Shown piece after piece: positions 9,896 to 18,901 of a stretch of DNA of 64,000 nt. Both the position numbers and the translations under genes were made by a program. Origin of the DNA: Achromobacter sp. B7 (lineage in GTDB: Bacteria > Pseudomonadota > Gammaproteobacteria > Burkholderiales > Burkholderiaceae_B). Numbering within the stretch: position 1 is the first letter of the stretch; each line of letters begins with the position of its first letter. The stretch covers positions 3,720,001-3,784,000 of the forward strand of contig NZ_CP032084.1 in the NCBI RefSeq assembly GCF_003600685.1, read 5' to 3'. The notes under the pieces were generated by a model, which was given only the letters and a program-made list of their open reading frames with translations, ran no database searches and had not been told where the DNA came from.

Positions 9896-11455
9896 ATGAG
9901 CCTGTTTCGTTCGGCGGCCACCGTCAGCAGCTTCACCCTGCTGTCCCGCATTTCCGGCCTGATTCGCGACATCCTGGTCGCGCGCGCCTTTGGCGCCGGC
10001 CCTATCACCGACGCCTTCTGGGTCGCCTTCCGCATTCCCAACCTGCTGCGCCGCCTGTTCGCCGAGGGCGCGTTTGCCCAGGCGTTCGTGCCCATACTCG
10101 GCGCCGCGCGCAACAAGCGGTCTGAAGAAGAAGTCCGCATCTTGCTGGACCGCGTGGCGCTGCTGCTGACCGCCACGCTGATGCTGATCACGTTGATCGG
10201 CATCGTCGCCGCGCCCTGGGTGGTGTCGGCCATGGCCAGCGGCCTGCGTGGCGCTGCCCGCGATACCGAGTTCGGCGCTGCCGTCTGGATGACGCGGATG
10301 ATGTTTCCCTACATCTTCTGCATGTCTCTGATTGCGTTCGCCTCCGGCGTGCTGAACACCTGGCGCCGATTCGCCGTACCGGCCTTCACGCCCGTGCTGC
10401 TCAACCTGTCGATGATCGCCGCGTGCATCTGGCTGGCGCCGCGTATGGATGTGCCCGTCTACGCACTGGCCGTCGGCGTGATGATCGGCGGCGTGGCGCA
10501 ACTGGCCGTGCAATGGGTGGCCCTGGCCCGCCTGGGGCTGACTCCGCGCTTTTCGCTGCGCTTTCGCCAAGCCTGGGCCGACCCCACCGTGCAGCGCATC
10601 CTCAAGCAAATGGCGCCCGCCACGCTGGGTGTGTCGGTGGCGCAGATATCCCTGCTGATCAACACCAACATCGCCACCTGGCTCACGCCAGGCAGCGTCA
10701 CGTGGCTGTCCTTCGCCGACCGGCTGATGGAGTTCCCCACCGCTTTGCTGGGCGTCGCGCTAGGCACCGTGCTGCTGCCCAGCCTGTCCGCCGCCCACGC
10801 CCGCGATGACCATGGCGGCTACAGCGGCCTGCTGGATTGGGGCTTGCGTCTGGTGCTGCTGCTGGGCCTGCCCGCCGCGGTGGGTATGGCGCTGCTGTCG
10901 GACGGCCTGGTAGCCACCCTGTTCCACTATGGCGCCTTCGCCGCGCAAGACGTGCTGCAAACGCGCCTGGCCGTCATGTCGTACTCCGCCGGCTTGATCG
11001 GCCTGTTGGCCGTCAAGATTCTTGCCCCGGGGTTCTATGCCAAGCAAGACATCCGCACGCCCGTCAAAATCGCCATCGGCGTGCTGGTTTTGACACAGTT
11101 CATGAACCTGGTGCTGGTACCGTTCATGGCGCATGCCGGCCTGGCGCTGGCCATTGGCCTGGGCGCCTGCCTGAACGCCTTGGCGCTTCTGATCGGCTTG
11201 CGCCGCCGGGGCGTGTACCAGCCGGGGCCGGGCTGGACCGTGTTCGTGCTGCGCCTGCTGCCTGCCCTGGCGGCGTTGGCGGCATTGCTGTGGTACGCCG
11301 ACGGCAAAATCGACTGGCTGGGCATGCAGGCCCATGCGGGACAGCGCGCCGGCTTGCTGGGTGGCGTTTTGGTGGCAAGCGGGGTGGTGTACTTCGGAAC
11401 GTTGTTACTCTTTGGCTTCCGGCTTAAGGACTTTGGACGTCGGCCAAAAGTCTGA
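9896..11455 (+). CDS. murJ: Lipid II flippase
   Basis: MurJ moves undecaprenyl-linked lipid II across the inner membrane for peptidoglycan assembly. The 519-residue product is hydrophobic throughout (about 14 membrane segments) and starts with the family signature SRISGLIRDILVARAFGAG, followed by TDAFWVAFRIPNLLRRLFAEGAF. The ATG at 9896 is preferred because the longer frame upstream reads through the intergenic repeat. A strong terminator follows at 11484-11510. Proximity to rpsT is usual in this bacterial group. Confidence 0.97.
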   Translation: MSLFRSAATVSSFTLLSRISGLIRDILVARAFGAGPITDAFWVAFRIPNLLRRLFAEGAFAQAFVPILGAARNKRSEEEVRILLDRVALLLTATLMLITLIGIVAAPWVVSAMASGLRGAARDTEFGAAVWMTRMMFPYIFCMSLIAFASGVLNTWRRFAVPAFTPVLLNLSMIAACIWLAPRMDVPVYALAVGVMIGGVAQLAVQWVALARLGLTPRFSLRFRQAWADPTVQRILKQMAPATLGVSVAQISLLINTNIATWLTPGSVTWLSFADRLMEFPTALLGVALGTVLLPSLSAAHARDDHGGYSGLLDWGLRLVLLLGLPAAVGMALLSDGLVATLFHYGAFAAQDVLQTRLAVMSYSAGLIGLLAVKILAPGFYAKQDIRTPVKIAIGVLVLTQFMNLVLVPFMAHAGLALAIGLGACLNALALLIGLRRRGVYQPGPGWTVFVLRLLPALAALAALLWYADGKIDWLGMQAHAGQRAGLLGGVLVASGVVYFGTLLLFGFRLKDFGRRPKV

Positions 11456-11483
11456 TTTCGGCCGTTGCGCAGACAATCCCACC

Positions 11484-11510
11484 AAAAAGCCGGCTTCCCG
11501 CCGGCTTTTT
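11484..11510 (+). terminator. Rho-independent terminator after murJ
   Basis: AAAAAGCCGGC, a short loop, then GCCGGCTTTTT: a stable GC-rich stem followed by a T-run, 28 bp after the murJ stop. Confidence 0.9.
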
Positions 11511-11550
11511 GCACTGGATTCGTCAAGAAATGCCAACAGCCCGGTAATCT

Positions 11551-11578
11551 TTGGTAAAAAACCTTTATTATTTACAAA
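11551..11578 (+). promoter_or_regulatory. Candidate promoter of the fecR-like gene
   Basis: TTGGTA (11551-11556), a 16-bp AT-rich spacer and TACAAA (11573-11578) resemble a sigma-70 promoter in the only AT-rich stretch between murJ and the fecR-like gene. Confidence 0.45.
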
Positions 11579-11648
11579 TTGCCATCGAGAGGAACCCCCG
11601 CCGATTCACGGGCGGGAACATGAAGTGAAGTACGCCCAAGGACAACCC

Positions 11649-12620
11649 ATGGCGGACCAGGTGATCAATTGGTTGCTACTGCTGCGCTCAGGTAAAGCGA
11701 CAGCGCAGGACTACAACGACTTCCTGGCGTGGCGTGCGGCTGACCCTGTCCATGAGAACGCCTGGCAACAGCTGACGGGCTCATTGGCAGGTTCGACGTT
11801 TGGACGGCTAGGCGACGCTTATCCCGCAGCCGGGTACGCCGCCGGAGCCGCCCCCACGTCGCAGCCGCTGATCCCTCCGCCCCCGGCCATCGTGCCGCCA
11901 CGCCGCCGATTTCTGGCCGGCTCGCTGGCGCTCGCCAGTACGGCAGCCGGCGCCGCCTATGTCGGCAACGCCTTCTATCCGCTGAGCAACGTTGCCGCCG
12001 ATGCGGCCACGGCCACCGGCGAACGCCGCCGCTACCTGCTGTCCGACGGCAGCCAATTGCTGCTGGACGCCCGCAGCCGCGTCAACCTGGATTTCACGCC
12101 CGCCTACCGACAGGTTCGCCTGCTGGACGGCGCCGTAACAGTCTCGGTGGCGCCCGACGCGCGCCGCCCCTTCCTGGTACAGACCGCCGAAGGCACCGTG
12201 CGCGCATTGGGCACCCGGTACATGGTGCGCCAGCAAGCGCAGCGCACCGTGGTCGTGGTGCATGAACACGAGGTCGAAGTCGAAACGATGGCCGGCGCGC
12301 ACGGCACCGTCCGTGCGGGAACGGGCGCGCGGTTCGACGTGTCACGCATGGATATCCCGCGCGCCGAGCTGATGGCGGAAGCCGCATGGGAATCCGGCTG
12401 GGTCGACGCCCGGGGCCGCCCCCTGGCGGAAGTGATTGCGGCGCTGCGCCCCTATCGCACCGGTACGCTGCGCGTGTCGATGGCGGCCGGCGGCCTGCCC
12501 GTCTCGGGGCATTTCCCCCTGGACGACACCAACGCCGCGCTGGACACCCTGCAAGAGATGATGCCCATCCATGTCCGCCGCTTTACCCCGTGGTTTGTCT
12601 CTATCAACGTCGCGACGTGA
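11649..12620 (+). CDS. FecR-like anti-sigma/sigma-regulator protein, orphan
   Basis: The 323-residue protein has an N-terminal DUF4880 segment (VINWLLLLRSGKATAQDYNDFLAWRAADP), a proline-rich stretch, one membrane-entry segment after the twin-arginine-like RRRFLAGSLALAS (about residues 88-105), a FecR beta domain (YLLSDGSQLLLDARSRVNLDF...GTVRALGTRYMVR) and a C-terminal secretin/TonB-short-N-like end. FecR proteins normally sit in the inner membrane and relay an iron-complex signal from a TonB receptor to a FecI-type sigma factor. No sigma or receptor gene is next to it. The ATG at 11649 has AAGGA 6 nt upstream; a GTG at 11625 is the alternative start. Confidence 0.88.
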   Translation: MADQVINWLLLLRSGKATAQDYNDFLAWRAADPVHENAWQQLTGSLAGSTFGRLGDAYPAAGYAAGAAPTSQPLIPPPPAIVPPRRRFLAGSLALASTAAGAAYVGNAFYPLSNVAADAATATGERRRYLLSDGSQLLLDARSRVNLDFTPAYRQVRLLDGAVTVSVAPDARRPFLVQTAEGTVRALGTRYMVRQQAQRTVVVVHEHEVEVETMAGAHGTVRAGTGARFDVSRMDIPRAELMAEAAWESGWVDARGRPLAEVIAALRPYRTGTLRVSMAAGGLPVSGHFPLDDTNAALDTLQEMMPIHVRRFTPWFVSINVAT

Positions 12621-12847
12621 CAACGCTATGCCGCGCGCCTGTGCCTGGCGCCCGCTTCGTTGTATACTCAGCACCGTGTTTTTATCCAGTAGGCGCCGCG
12701 GGTTTTCCTCAAGGCTGTGTTTCAGGCTTTAGCAGGGGATCATCCGAAAGGGTTCTCTAGCCAGGGCTCTTTAGCCCGGGAACATTTCCCCCCAGCGCCC
12801 CCCGCCCGGTTGACGGGCGCTCCATCGACAGATCTGACATTAAAAGC

Positions 12848-12875
12848 TTGCAATCCCATCGGGACTTGCTACAAT
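12848..12875 (+). promoter_or_regulatory. Sigma-70-type promoter of rpsT
   Basis: TTGCAA (12848-12853), a 16-bp spacer and TACAAT (12870-12875) lie 34 bp before the rpsT ATG. The region between the fecR-like stop (12620) and this promoter holds a GC-rich hairpin (GCGCCC...GGGCGC, about 12797-12820) but no gene. Confidence 0.7.
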
Positions 12876-12909
12876 GTTCGACTTTGCCGAATTCAACTTA
12901 TATAGCAAC

Positions 12910-13173
12910 ATGGCCAATACCGCCCAAGCCCGCAAGCGCGCTCGCCAATCCGTTGAGCGCAACAAGCACAATTCCAGCCTGCGCTCGATGCTGCGCACCG
13001 CCATCAAGCGCGTTCGCCAATCTATCGCCGCTGGCGACAAAGCTGCGGCTGGCGACGTGTTCCAGAAGGCCTCGAGCGTGATCGATCGCGTGGCTGACAA
13101 GAACATCATCCACAAGAACAAGGCTGCTCGCCACAAGAGCCGCCTGGCTGCCGCTATCAAGGCGCTGGCCTAA
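12910..13173 (+). CDS. rpsT: 30S ribosomal protein S20
   Basis: The 87-residue basic protein [26 protein letters not shown]... is S20, which binds 16S rRNA at the base of the small subunit. [14 protein letters not shown] is the conserved C-terminus. The ATG at 12910 gives the standard N-terminus; the longer frame from 12874 would start inside the promoter. A terminator follows at 13222-13247. Confidence 0.98.
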   Translation: MANTAQARKRARQSVERNKHNSSLRSMLRTAIKRVRQSIAAGDKAAAGDVFQKASSVIDRVADKNIIHKNKAARHKSRLAAAIKALA

Positions 13174-13221
13174 GATTCTGCCGCCCCGCTTTCTGGGGCG
13201 TCATGAATACGGCAAATAAAG

Positions 13222-13247
13222 AAGGATGCCCTCGGGCATCCTTTTTT
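13222..13247 (+). terminator. Rho-independent terminator after rpsT
   Basis: AAGGATGCCC, a 2-nt loop, GGGCATCCTT and a T-run form a 10-bp perfect stem. A second GC hairpin (GCCCCGC...GGGGC) precedes it at about 13184-13198. Confidence 0.93.
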
Positions 13248-13262
13248 GTTGCCTGAACGGAT

Positions 13263-13332
13263 CGGCTGCTTGAGTCGGGCTGCCTGAGTCGGGCTGCCTG
13301 AGTCGGGCTGCCTGAGTCGGGCGGCCTGAGTC
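13263..13332. repeat. 14-bp tandem repeat, five copies
   Basis: The unit gggctgcctgagtc is repeated five times with few changes between the convergent ends of rpsT and the LysR-type gene. It is not coding in either gene. Confidence 0.85.
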
Positions 13333-13367
13333 GTTTCGGTGCCTGAACGATAGAACAAGCAGAGCCA

Positions 13368-14288
13368 TCATCCGCCGGCCAGCCGGGCCTTGATCGCTTT
13401 GGCGGCGTCGGTCAAGGATGCCACGAACGCTTGCACCAAGGGATTGGCGGGCCGGTGTTCAGGAAAGACTGCATTCACGCGAAATGGCAGCGAACGCCGC
13501 AGCGGGCGGATATGCAGGCCCCTGCCGACGAAGTCCAGCGCCGTCAGCGGGTTCACGATGGCCAGCCCCAGCCCTTGCCTGACAAAAGTGCAGACCGACA
13601 CGGCGGTGGGCGTTTCGACCACCGAGCGCCGCAACACGCCGGCTTCAGCAAAGGCTTCGTCAATCTGTACCCGGTAGGGATCGTGGGCGGACAGGCTGAC
13701 AAAGGCATGCCCTTCGAAATCAGCAAGATCGATTTCCTGGCGCGCCAAGAGCGGATGCCCATCGGGCAACACGCAGACCTCGTCCACTTGCAGCAACAGC
13801 TGCAAGCGCGTGCCGGCCGGCGCGGCATCCCGCTCGGTCAACCCAAGATCGTAGCGTTGGGCCGTCAGCCATTCCTCCAGAAACGGCGATTCTTGCGTCT
13901 CCACGGACAGGCTGACGCCAGGATGAAGATCGTGAAAACGCCGAAACGCATCCGGCAAGATGGAATGCGAGAACGCCGGCAAAGCGATCACGGACAGCTG
14001 CCCGCCCCGGAATTCGCGCAAGCGGGCCGCCGCCGACACAACGCGCTCCAGCCCCGCATACGATTGCCGGATCTCGTCGTACAGCGCCAGCGCCGGCATG
14101 GTGGGCCGTAAACGCCCATGCACGCGTTCAAACAAGGCAAAGCCGATGCCCTGCTCCATCCGCGCCAATTCACGGCTGACGGTCGGTTGCGACGTGCTCA
14201 AGAGTTGCGCCGCGCGCGTGACGCTGCCCGCGATCATCACCGCGCGGAATACTTCGATATGGCGATGCGTCAACACGGTGCGCTCCAT
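13368..14288 (-). CDS. LysR-family regulator next to lysA
   Basis: A 306-residue LysR-type activator: the N-terminal winged helix-turn-helix is at LTHRHIEVFRAVMIAGSVTRAAQLLSTSQPTVSRELARME (about residues 6-45), followed by a periplasmic-binding-like effector domain. It is divergent from lysA with a 102-bp gap, the arrangement of lysR and lysA in enteric bacteria where the regulator activates lysA in response to diaminopimelate. The same role here is inferred from position and family. The ATG at 14288 (MERTVLTHRH) is used; the longer frame upstream crosses the shared promoter. Confidence 0.92.
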   Translation of the reverse strand: MERTVLTHRHIEVFRAVMIAGSVTRAAQLLSTSQPTVSRELARMEQGIGFALFERVHGRLRPTMPALALYDEIRQSYAGLERVVSAAARLREFRGGQLSVIALPAFSHSILPDAFRRFHDLHPGVSLSVETQESPFLEEWLTAQRYDLGLTERDAAPAGTRLQLLLQVDEVCVLPDGHPLLARQEIDLADFEGHAFVSLSAHDPYRVQIDEAFAEAGVLRRSVVETPTAVSVCTFVRQGLGLAIVNPLTALDFVGRGLHIRPLRRSLPFRVNAVFPEHRPANPLVQAFVASLTDAAKAIKARLAGG

Positions 14289-14390
14289 ATCAGGAATGAA
14301 TGACCCTTCAACATATAAGCATTTTACTGGATGACACGAACCCGGCATCATGCCGCCTGGTTTCCTTTCCTTTTTCAAGGTTCATGCTTC
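14289..14390. promoter_or_regulatory. Divergent lysR-lysA promoter region
   Basis: The 102 bp between the two divergent starts are AT-richer than the flanks (aacatataagcattttac near 14310-14327) and should carry both promoters and the LysR-binding site. I could not fix exact boxes. AAGG at 14377-14380 is a plausible ribosome-binding site for lysA. Confidence 0.5.
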
Positions 14391-15623
14391 ATGGCTTTTG
14401 ATCCGCGCCAACTTACCGAACTCGCCACGCAACATGGCACGCCGCTGTGGGTGTACGACGCCAGCGTCATCCGCGAACGCATCGCGCAGCTGCGCCGCTT
14501 CGACACCATCCGCTACGCGCAGAAAGCGTGCTCGAACCTGCACATCCTGCGCCTGATGCGCGAGGAAGGCGCGGTGGTCGACGCGGTTTCGCTAGGCGAG
14601 ATCGAGCGCAGCCTGGCCGCCGGATTCGACCCCAAGGGTGAACCGGAAGGCATGGTCTTCACGGCCGACCTGATCGACCACGCCACGCTGGCCACCGTAC
14701 TTCGGCACGGCATCACCGTGAACGCCGGCTCGCTGGACATGTTGGACCGCGTGGGCCAGGCCTCGCGCGGCCACCGCGTTTGGCTGCGCATCAACCCCGG
14801 CTTCGGCCATGGTCACAGCAACAAGACCAACACCGGCGGCCCGCAAAGCAAGCACGGGATCTGGATCGACGACGTGGCCCGGGCGGTGTCCATCGTGCGC
14901 CGCCACGGCCTGAAGCTGGTCGGCATTCACATGCACATCGGTTCGGGCGTGGACTACGGCCACCTGTCCAGCGTCTGCGACGCCATGGTCGACGTGGTGC
15001 GCTCGCTGGACCACGACATCGAAGCGATCTCGGCCGGGGGCGGCCTGTCGATTCCCTACCGCGATGGCGAGCCGCGCATCGACTGCGACCATTATTTCGA
15101 ACAATGGGACGCGGCCCGCAAGCGCATCGAACAGTTTCTGCAACACCCAATCCGCCTGGAGATCGAACCCGGACGCTTCCTGGTCGCCGAGGCCGGCGTG
15201 CTGGTGACCGAAGTGCACGCCGTCAACCACCGCCCCGAGCGCGACTTCGCGCTGGTGGATGCGGGCTTCAATGACTTGATGCGCCCGGCCATGTACGGCA
15301 GCTACCACCGCATTTCCGTGCATGCGCCGGACGGTTCCGACCCGCAGGGCGCGGCCCAAACGCGCATTGCCGTCGCCGGGCCGTTGTGCGAATCGGGTGA
15401 CGTGTTCACGCAGGAAGAAGGCGGCGTGATGTCGGACCAGCTGCTGCCGCAGCCGCGCATTGGCGACTTCATGGTGCTGCACAACGCGGGCGCGTACGGT
15501 TCGTCGATGTCATCGAACTACAACAGCCGGCCGCTGGCGCCTGAAGTGTTGCTGGACAACGGCCAGGCGCGGCTGATCCGTCGCCGCCAGACGGTGAGCG
15601 AACTGCTGGCGCTGGAAGACTGA
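14391..15623 (+). CDS. lysA: Diaminopimelate decarboxylase
   Basis: A 410-residue fold-type III PLP decarboxylase that converts meso-diaminopimelate to lysine. The PLP lysine lies in IRYAQKACSN (about residue 43), HMHIGSG and the glycine-rich AGGGLSIPY bind cofactor phosphate, EPGRFLVAEAGVL is the conserved substrate region, and CESGDVF carries the active-site cysteine from the partner subunit. The family also holds ornithine/arginine decarboxylases; the divergent LysR gene and the CESGD sequence favour LysA. A paralogous role in other pathways is possible since other lysA copies often exist in these genomes. Confidence 0.88.
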   Translation: MAFDPRQLTELATQHGTPLWVYDASVIRERIAQLRRFDTIRYAQKACSNLHILRLMREEGAVVDAVSLGEIERSLAAGFDPKGEPEGMVFTADLIDHATLATVLRHGITVNAGSLDMLDRVGQASRGHRVWLRINPGFGHGHSNKTNTGGPQSKHGIWIDDVARAVSIVRRHGLKLVGIHMHIGSGVDYGHLSSVCDAMVDVVRSLDHDIEAISAGGGLSIPYRDGEPRIDCDHYFEQWDAARKRIEQFLQHPIRLEIEPGRFLVAEAGVLVTEVHAVNHRPERDFALVDAGFNDLMRPAMYGSYHRISVHAPDGSDPQGAAQTRIAVAGPLCESGDVFTQEEGGVMSDQLLPQPRIGDFMVLHNAGAYGSSMSSNYNSRPLAPEVLLDNGQARLIRRRQTVSELLALED

Positions 15624-15667
15624 CCGCCGGGCAACACCGGGCACAACGCTCAAAGCGCCACACCAGA

Positions 15668-15737
15668 GCACTGAAAGCGAAGCACTGAAAGCAAAGCACT
15701 GCCAACAAAGCACCACCAACAAAGCACTGCAAACAGC
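15668..15737. repeat. 14-bp tandem repeat, five diverged copies
   Basis: Units gcactgaaagcgaa, gcactgaaagcaaa, gcactgccaacaaa, gcaccaccaacaaa and gcactgcaaacagc follow each other between the lysA stop and its terminator. The array begins 44 bp after the stop codon and is not coding. Confidence 0.75.
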
Positions 15738-15752
15738 GCGCGCAATGCAAAT

Positions 15753-15779
15753 CGCCCCGCATCATCGCGGGGCGTTTTT
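15753..15779 (+). terminator. Rho-independent terminator after lysA
   Basis: CGCCCCGC, loop ATCATC, GCGGGGCG and TTTTT. It stands 24 bp from the end of the convergent aldolase gene. Confidence 0.9.
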
Positions 15780-15803
15780 GCATATCAACGCCGGCCGGCG
15801 CAA

Positions 15804-16571
15804 TCAGCTGGGAAAGGTTTCCCGCAAGGCAAACGTGGCCTGCTTGAACACGCCCAGGTCCGTGCCCACCGCTACAAAGTGCATGCCCATGTCCAGATAG
15901 CGGCGCGCGTCCGCCTGCACCGGCGCCAGGATTCCCACGGCCTTGCCCTGGGCCGACACGCGTTCGTGCAGATGCCGAATGACCTCTTGCACTTCGGGGT
16001 GGCTCGGGTTGCCGATGTGGCCCAACGCCGCCGCCAGGTCCGACGGGCCGATGAACACGCCGTCCACGCCTTCCACCGCCGCAATCTCGTCCACCGCATC
16101 GATGCCCGGACGGCTTTCAATTTGCAGCAGCACGCAGATGTTGTCGTTGATGGTTTGCAGGTAATCGGGCACCGTGCCGTAACGGTTGCTGCGCTGCGCG
16201 CCGGCCACGCCGCGTATGCCCTCGGGCGGATAACGGGTGGCGGCTACCGCCAGCCGCGCGTCCGCTTCCGATTCAATGAACGGGATCAGCAGGTTGTAGA
16301 AGCCGATATCCAGCAAGCGCTTGATCTGCACCGGATCGTTCCACGACGGACGGCCGACGGCCGCGCTGGCGCTGCCCTGCAAGGCCTGTAGCTGCTGCAG
16401 GAACATCGGCACTTCGTTCGGCGAATGTTCGCCATCCAGCAGCAGCCAGTCAAAATCCGCCAGGCCGACGAGCTCTGCCGTGATGTGGCTGGACATACAC
16501 ATCCAAAAGCCGATGAGCCGCTCGCGCGCCAGGATGCGTTGGCGGAAACGGTTGGGTAAAGGTGAGTTCAT
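15804..16571 (-). CDS. HpcH/HpaI-family class II aldolase (GarL-like)
   Basis: A 255-residue metal-dependent aldolase that should split a 2-keto-3-deoxy acid into pyruvate and an aldehyde. The catalytic His is in LLDGEHSPN, the Arg in RPSWNDPV, and the metal ligands in QIESRPGID and [11 protein letters not shown], the same pattern as HpaI at 33678, to which it is paralogous. 2-Dehydro-3-deoxyglucarate aldolase is the closest familiar role; the true substrate is unknown. It is the last gene of a minus-strand run starting at the DapA-like gene, 68 bp after a Bug gene. The ATG at 16571 gives [11 protein letters not shown]. Confidence 0.88.
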   Translation of the reverse strand: MNSPLPNRFRQRILARERLIGFWMCMSSHITAELVGLADFDWLLLDGEHSPNEVPMFLQQLQALQGSASAAVGRPSWNDPVQIKRLLDIGFYNLLIPFIESEADARLAVAATRYPPEGIRGVAGAQRSNRYGTVPDYLQTINDNICVLLQIESRPGIDAVDEIAAVEGVDGVFIGPSDLAAALGHIGNPSHPEVQEVIRHLHERVSAQGKAVGILAPVQADARRYLDMGMHFVAVGTDLGVFKQATFALRETFPS

Positions 16572-16639
16572 TGCCACGTCCAATGTCGCAAAATAAAAAC
16601 CAGAAACAACGCGCCGGGCCATGACCCGGCGCGCCCGTA

Positions 16640-17638
16640 TTAATCCATGCGCGCGCCCGATGCCTTGGCCGCCTTGCCCCACTTGGCGATTTCGTTATCG
16701 ACAAACGCCGAGAACGACTTCGGGTCGTCGCCCACCACCACAAAGCCCACGCTTTCGAGCTTTTGACGGATCTCGGGCGACGCCAACGCCTTTACCGTCG
16801 CTTGGTTCAAGCGCTGGATCACGGCAGGCGGTGTCTTGGCGGGCGCCGACAAGCCGAACCACGATTCAGCCGAAAAACCGGGATAGCCGGATTCCGCCAC
16901 CGTGGGCGTGTCGGGATAAGCGGGGTTGCGCTTGGCGCTGGCCACGGCCAACGCGCGCAGCTTGCCCGACCTGACTTGCGGCAGCAGCGTGTCCTGATTC
17001 AAGAACATCACTGACACACGCCCGCCGATCATGTCGGTAATCGCGGCCGCGCCGCCCTTGTAGGGCACGTGCACCAAATCAATCTTGGCGTCTTGCTTGA
17101 GCATCTCCATGGCCAGATGGCCGGACGAGCCGCTGCCCGAACTCGCATGCGTGTACTTTCCCGGATTTTCGCGCGCCAACTTGATGAAATCGGCGAACGT
17201 CTTGCCCGGAAACTCCATGTTCGCGACCAGCACATTGGGGCCGGTGGCCAGCAAGGAGATATGTGCGAAGTCGCTGTTGCGATACGGCATGTTTTGGTAG
17301 ACCGCGTAGCTGATGGCGTTGGAACCCACGCCCGATAGCAGCAAGGTATAGCCGTCAGGCTCCGCCTTGGCCACGACGTCCGATCCGATGTTGCCGTTGG
17401 CGCCGCCCTTGTTCTCGACGATGACGCTTTGGCCCAGCTCTTTGGACAGCTCGGCGGCCAGCAGTCGGCCGACCGAATCGGTGCTGCCGCCGGCCGGGAA
17501 AGGTACGATCAGCTTGACCGGTTTGGCGGGCCAGGCCGCCTGCGCCATGGCCGCCCCGGGCAATAGCGTCAGGGCACCAAGCGTGGCCGCCGCGAGCACG
17601 GCAAGGCGTCTGCGCGCCGAAGGTTTGGGTTGTTGCAT
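16640..17638 (-). CDS. Bug-family (TTT) periplasmic substrate-binding protein
   Basis: A 332-residue protein with an Arg-rich signal peptide ([26 protein letters not shown]) followed by the family hallmark [20 protein letters not shown] and DGYTLLLSG. These proteins capture organic acids in the periplasm for tripartite tricarboxylate transporters. No TctA/TctB membrane gene lies in the window, so this is an orphan binding protein, as is common in Bordetella-like genomes. The operon context (aldolase, Ldh-family enzyme) suggests a hydroxy or sugar acid ligand. Confidence 0.94.
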   Translation of the reverse strand: MQQPKPSARRRLAVLAAATLGALTLLPGAAMAQAAWPAKPVKLIVPFPAGGSTDSVGRLLAAELSKELGQSVIVENKGGANGNIGSDVVAKAEPDGYTLLLSGVGSNAISYAVYQNMPYRNSDFAHISLLATGPNVLVANMEFPGKTFADFIKLARENPGKYTHASSGSGSSGHLAMEMLKQDAKIDLVHVPYKGGAAAITDMIGGRVSVMFLNQDTLLPQVRSGKLRALAVASAKRNPAYPDTPTVAESGYPGFSAESWFGLSAPAKTPPAVIQRLNQATVKALASPEIRQKLESVGFVVVGDDPKSFSAFVDNEIAKWGKAAKASGARMD

Positions 17639-17735
17639 GGTTGTCTCTTCCGTATGGTTTTTCTTGGGGAATGAGCCCGGTGGCCGGGTCTGCTGTTTTG
17701 GGTACAACAAAATCAGTGCAACAAGCGCCGTGCGA

Positions 17736-18848
17736 TCAGATATCGTCCAGCAGATAGGGCGTGCCCGCGCGCTCGCAGATGCCGCGCAGGCGTTCGGCCA
17801 GGGCTGCCGAAATGGGTATGCCCGCGCGCAACCGACGCGCGCGCTCGGCCGCTTCGGGCTCGCCCGCCACCAGCACGGGTTCGTCGGGATTGGCGGGCGG
17901 CGTGTCGTGCAGCGCGTCGATCATGTCGTCCATATCGGATTCGAACGAGCCCGCCGCGCGGAACGCATCGGGGTTAAGCGCCAGGAAGAAGTGGCCCACG
18001 TCATCCGGTTCACCGGCCTTGCGCGTAGGCGCGCGGCGCGCGGCAAACGCGCTGCCGCTAAGCGTGCCGCCCAGAATCTGCGCCATCATGGCCAGGCCGT
18101 AGCCCTTATGGCTGCTCATTGCGGGTGTGCCGCCCAAGGGAGTCAGCCCGCCTTCTGGCTGCTTGAAGATGTACTGCATGGCCGCGTCGGCATCGGTCAC
18201 CGCCGCGCCCTGCCCGTCCACCGCCCAGCCGGGCGGCAAGGGCTTGCCCAAAAAGTCATACACCTTGACCTTGTTCGCGGCCACTGTCGTGGTGGCCATG
18301 TCCAGCACGAAAGGCTCGTTGTGCGCGGCCGGGGCGCCGAACGCAATGGGGTTGGTGCCCAGCATGGGCATGGCGCCGCGCGTGGGCACCATGATGATGC
18401 CGTTGGCGCTGCTGGTCACCAGGCCGACCACGCCGCGTTCCACCGCGATGCGCGCGTAAACGCCGGCCGCGCCGAAGTGATGCGAATTGCAGACGGATAC
18501 CGCGCCCACCCCGTGTTCCAGCGCCTTGTCCACGGCCAGATGCATGGCCTGCGCCGCCACCGGATAGCCCAGCCCGCCCATGCCGTCGATCAGTGCACTG
18601 GCGCCGCTGTCGCGCACCACGCGCGCGCGGGCATCCAGCCGCAACGACCCGGCACGCCACTTTTCCTCGTACGAAGGCAGCATCGAAATGCCATGCGAAT
18701 CAATTCCCAGCAGATCCGTCCGCGCCATCAGGCCGGCGGTGGTGTGGGCCAGGTCTTCGTCCATGCCCCACGCTTGCAAGACCTGCAATATCTGTTCAAG
18801 CACCTGCTCTACCGGCACGTTTCTCGCTGTTGCTCCATTGCCTTGCAC
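17736..18848 (-). CDS. Ldh-family (malate/L-lactate/ureidoglycolate-type) dehydrogenase
   Basis: A 370-residue NAD(P)-dependent 2-hydroxyacid oxidoreductase of the non-Rossmann MDH/LDH2 family. Visible signatures are LGIDSHGISMLP (residues about 47-58), VCNSHHFGAAGVYA with the family histidine, and GTNPIAFGAP, plus SSHKGYGLAMM near residue 245. Members reduce or oxidise malate, lactate, ureidoglycolate, sulfolactate or 2,3-diketogulonate, so the substrate cannot be read from sequence. It lies between a GntR regulator and a Bug gene in the same direction. Confidence 0.9.
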   Translation of the reverse strand: MQGNGATARNVPVEQVLEQILQVLQAWGMDEDLAHTTAGLMARTDLLGIDSHGISMLPSYEEKWRAGSLRLDARARVVRDSGASALIDGMGGLGYPVAAQAMHLAVDKALEHGVGAVSVCNSHHFGAAGVYARIAVERGVVGLVTSSANGIIMVPTRGAMPMLGTNPIAFGAPAAHNEPFVLDMATTTVAANKVKVYDFLGKPLPPGWAVDGQGAAVTDADAAMQYIFKQPEGGLTPLGGTPAMSSHKGYGLAMMAQILGGTLSGSAFAARRAPTRKAGEPDDVGHFFLALNPDAFRAAGSFESDMDDMIDALHDTPPANPDEPVLVAGEPEAAERARRLRAGIPISAALAERLRGICERAGTPYLLDDI

Positions 18849-18901
18849 GGGTTGTCTCCGTTTGATGTGGTGAAGGGCGGCGGCGCGCCACGCGGGATGG
18901 A

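Noticed and set aside
13263..13332. The 14-bp array considered as a CRISPR
   Set aside because: The units are contiguous with no unique spacers, and no cas genes are present.
15804..16571. Naming the aldolase at 15804 hpaI
   Set aside because: A better hpaI lies in the hpa operon at 33678; this paralogue sits in an unrelated catabolic locus.
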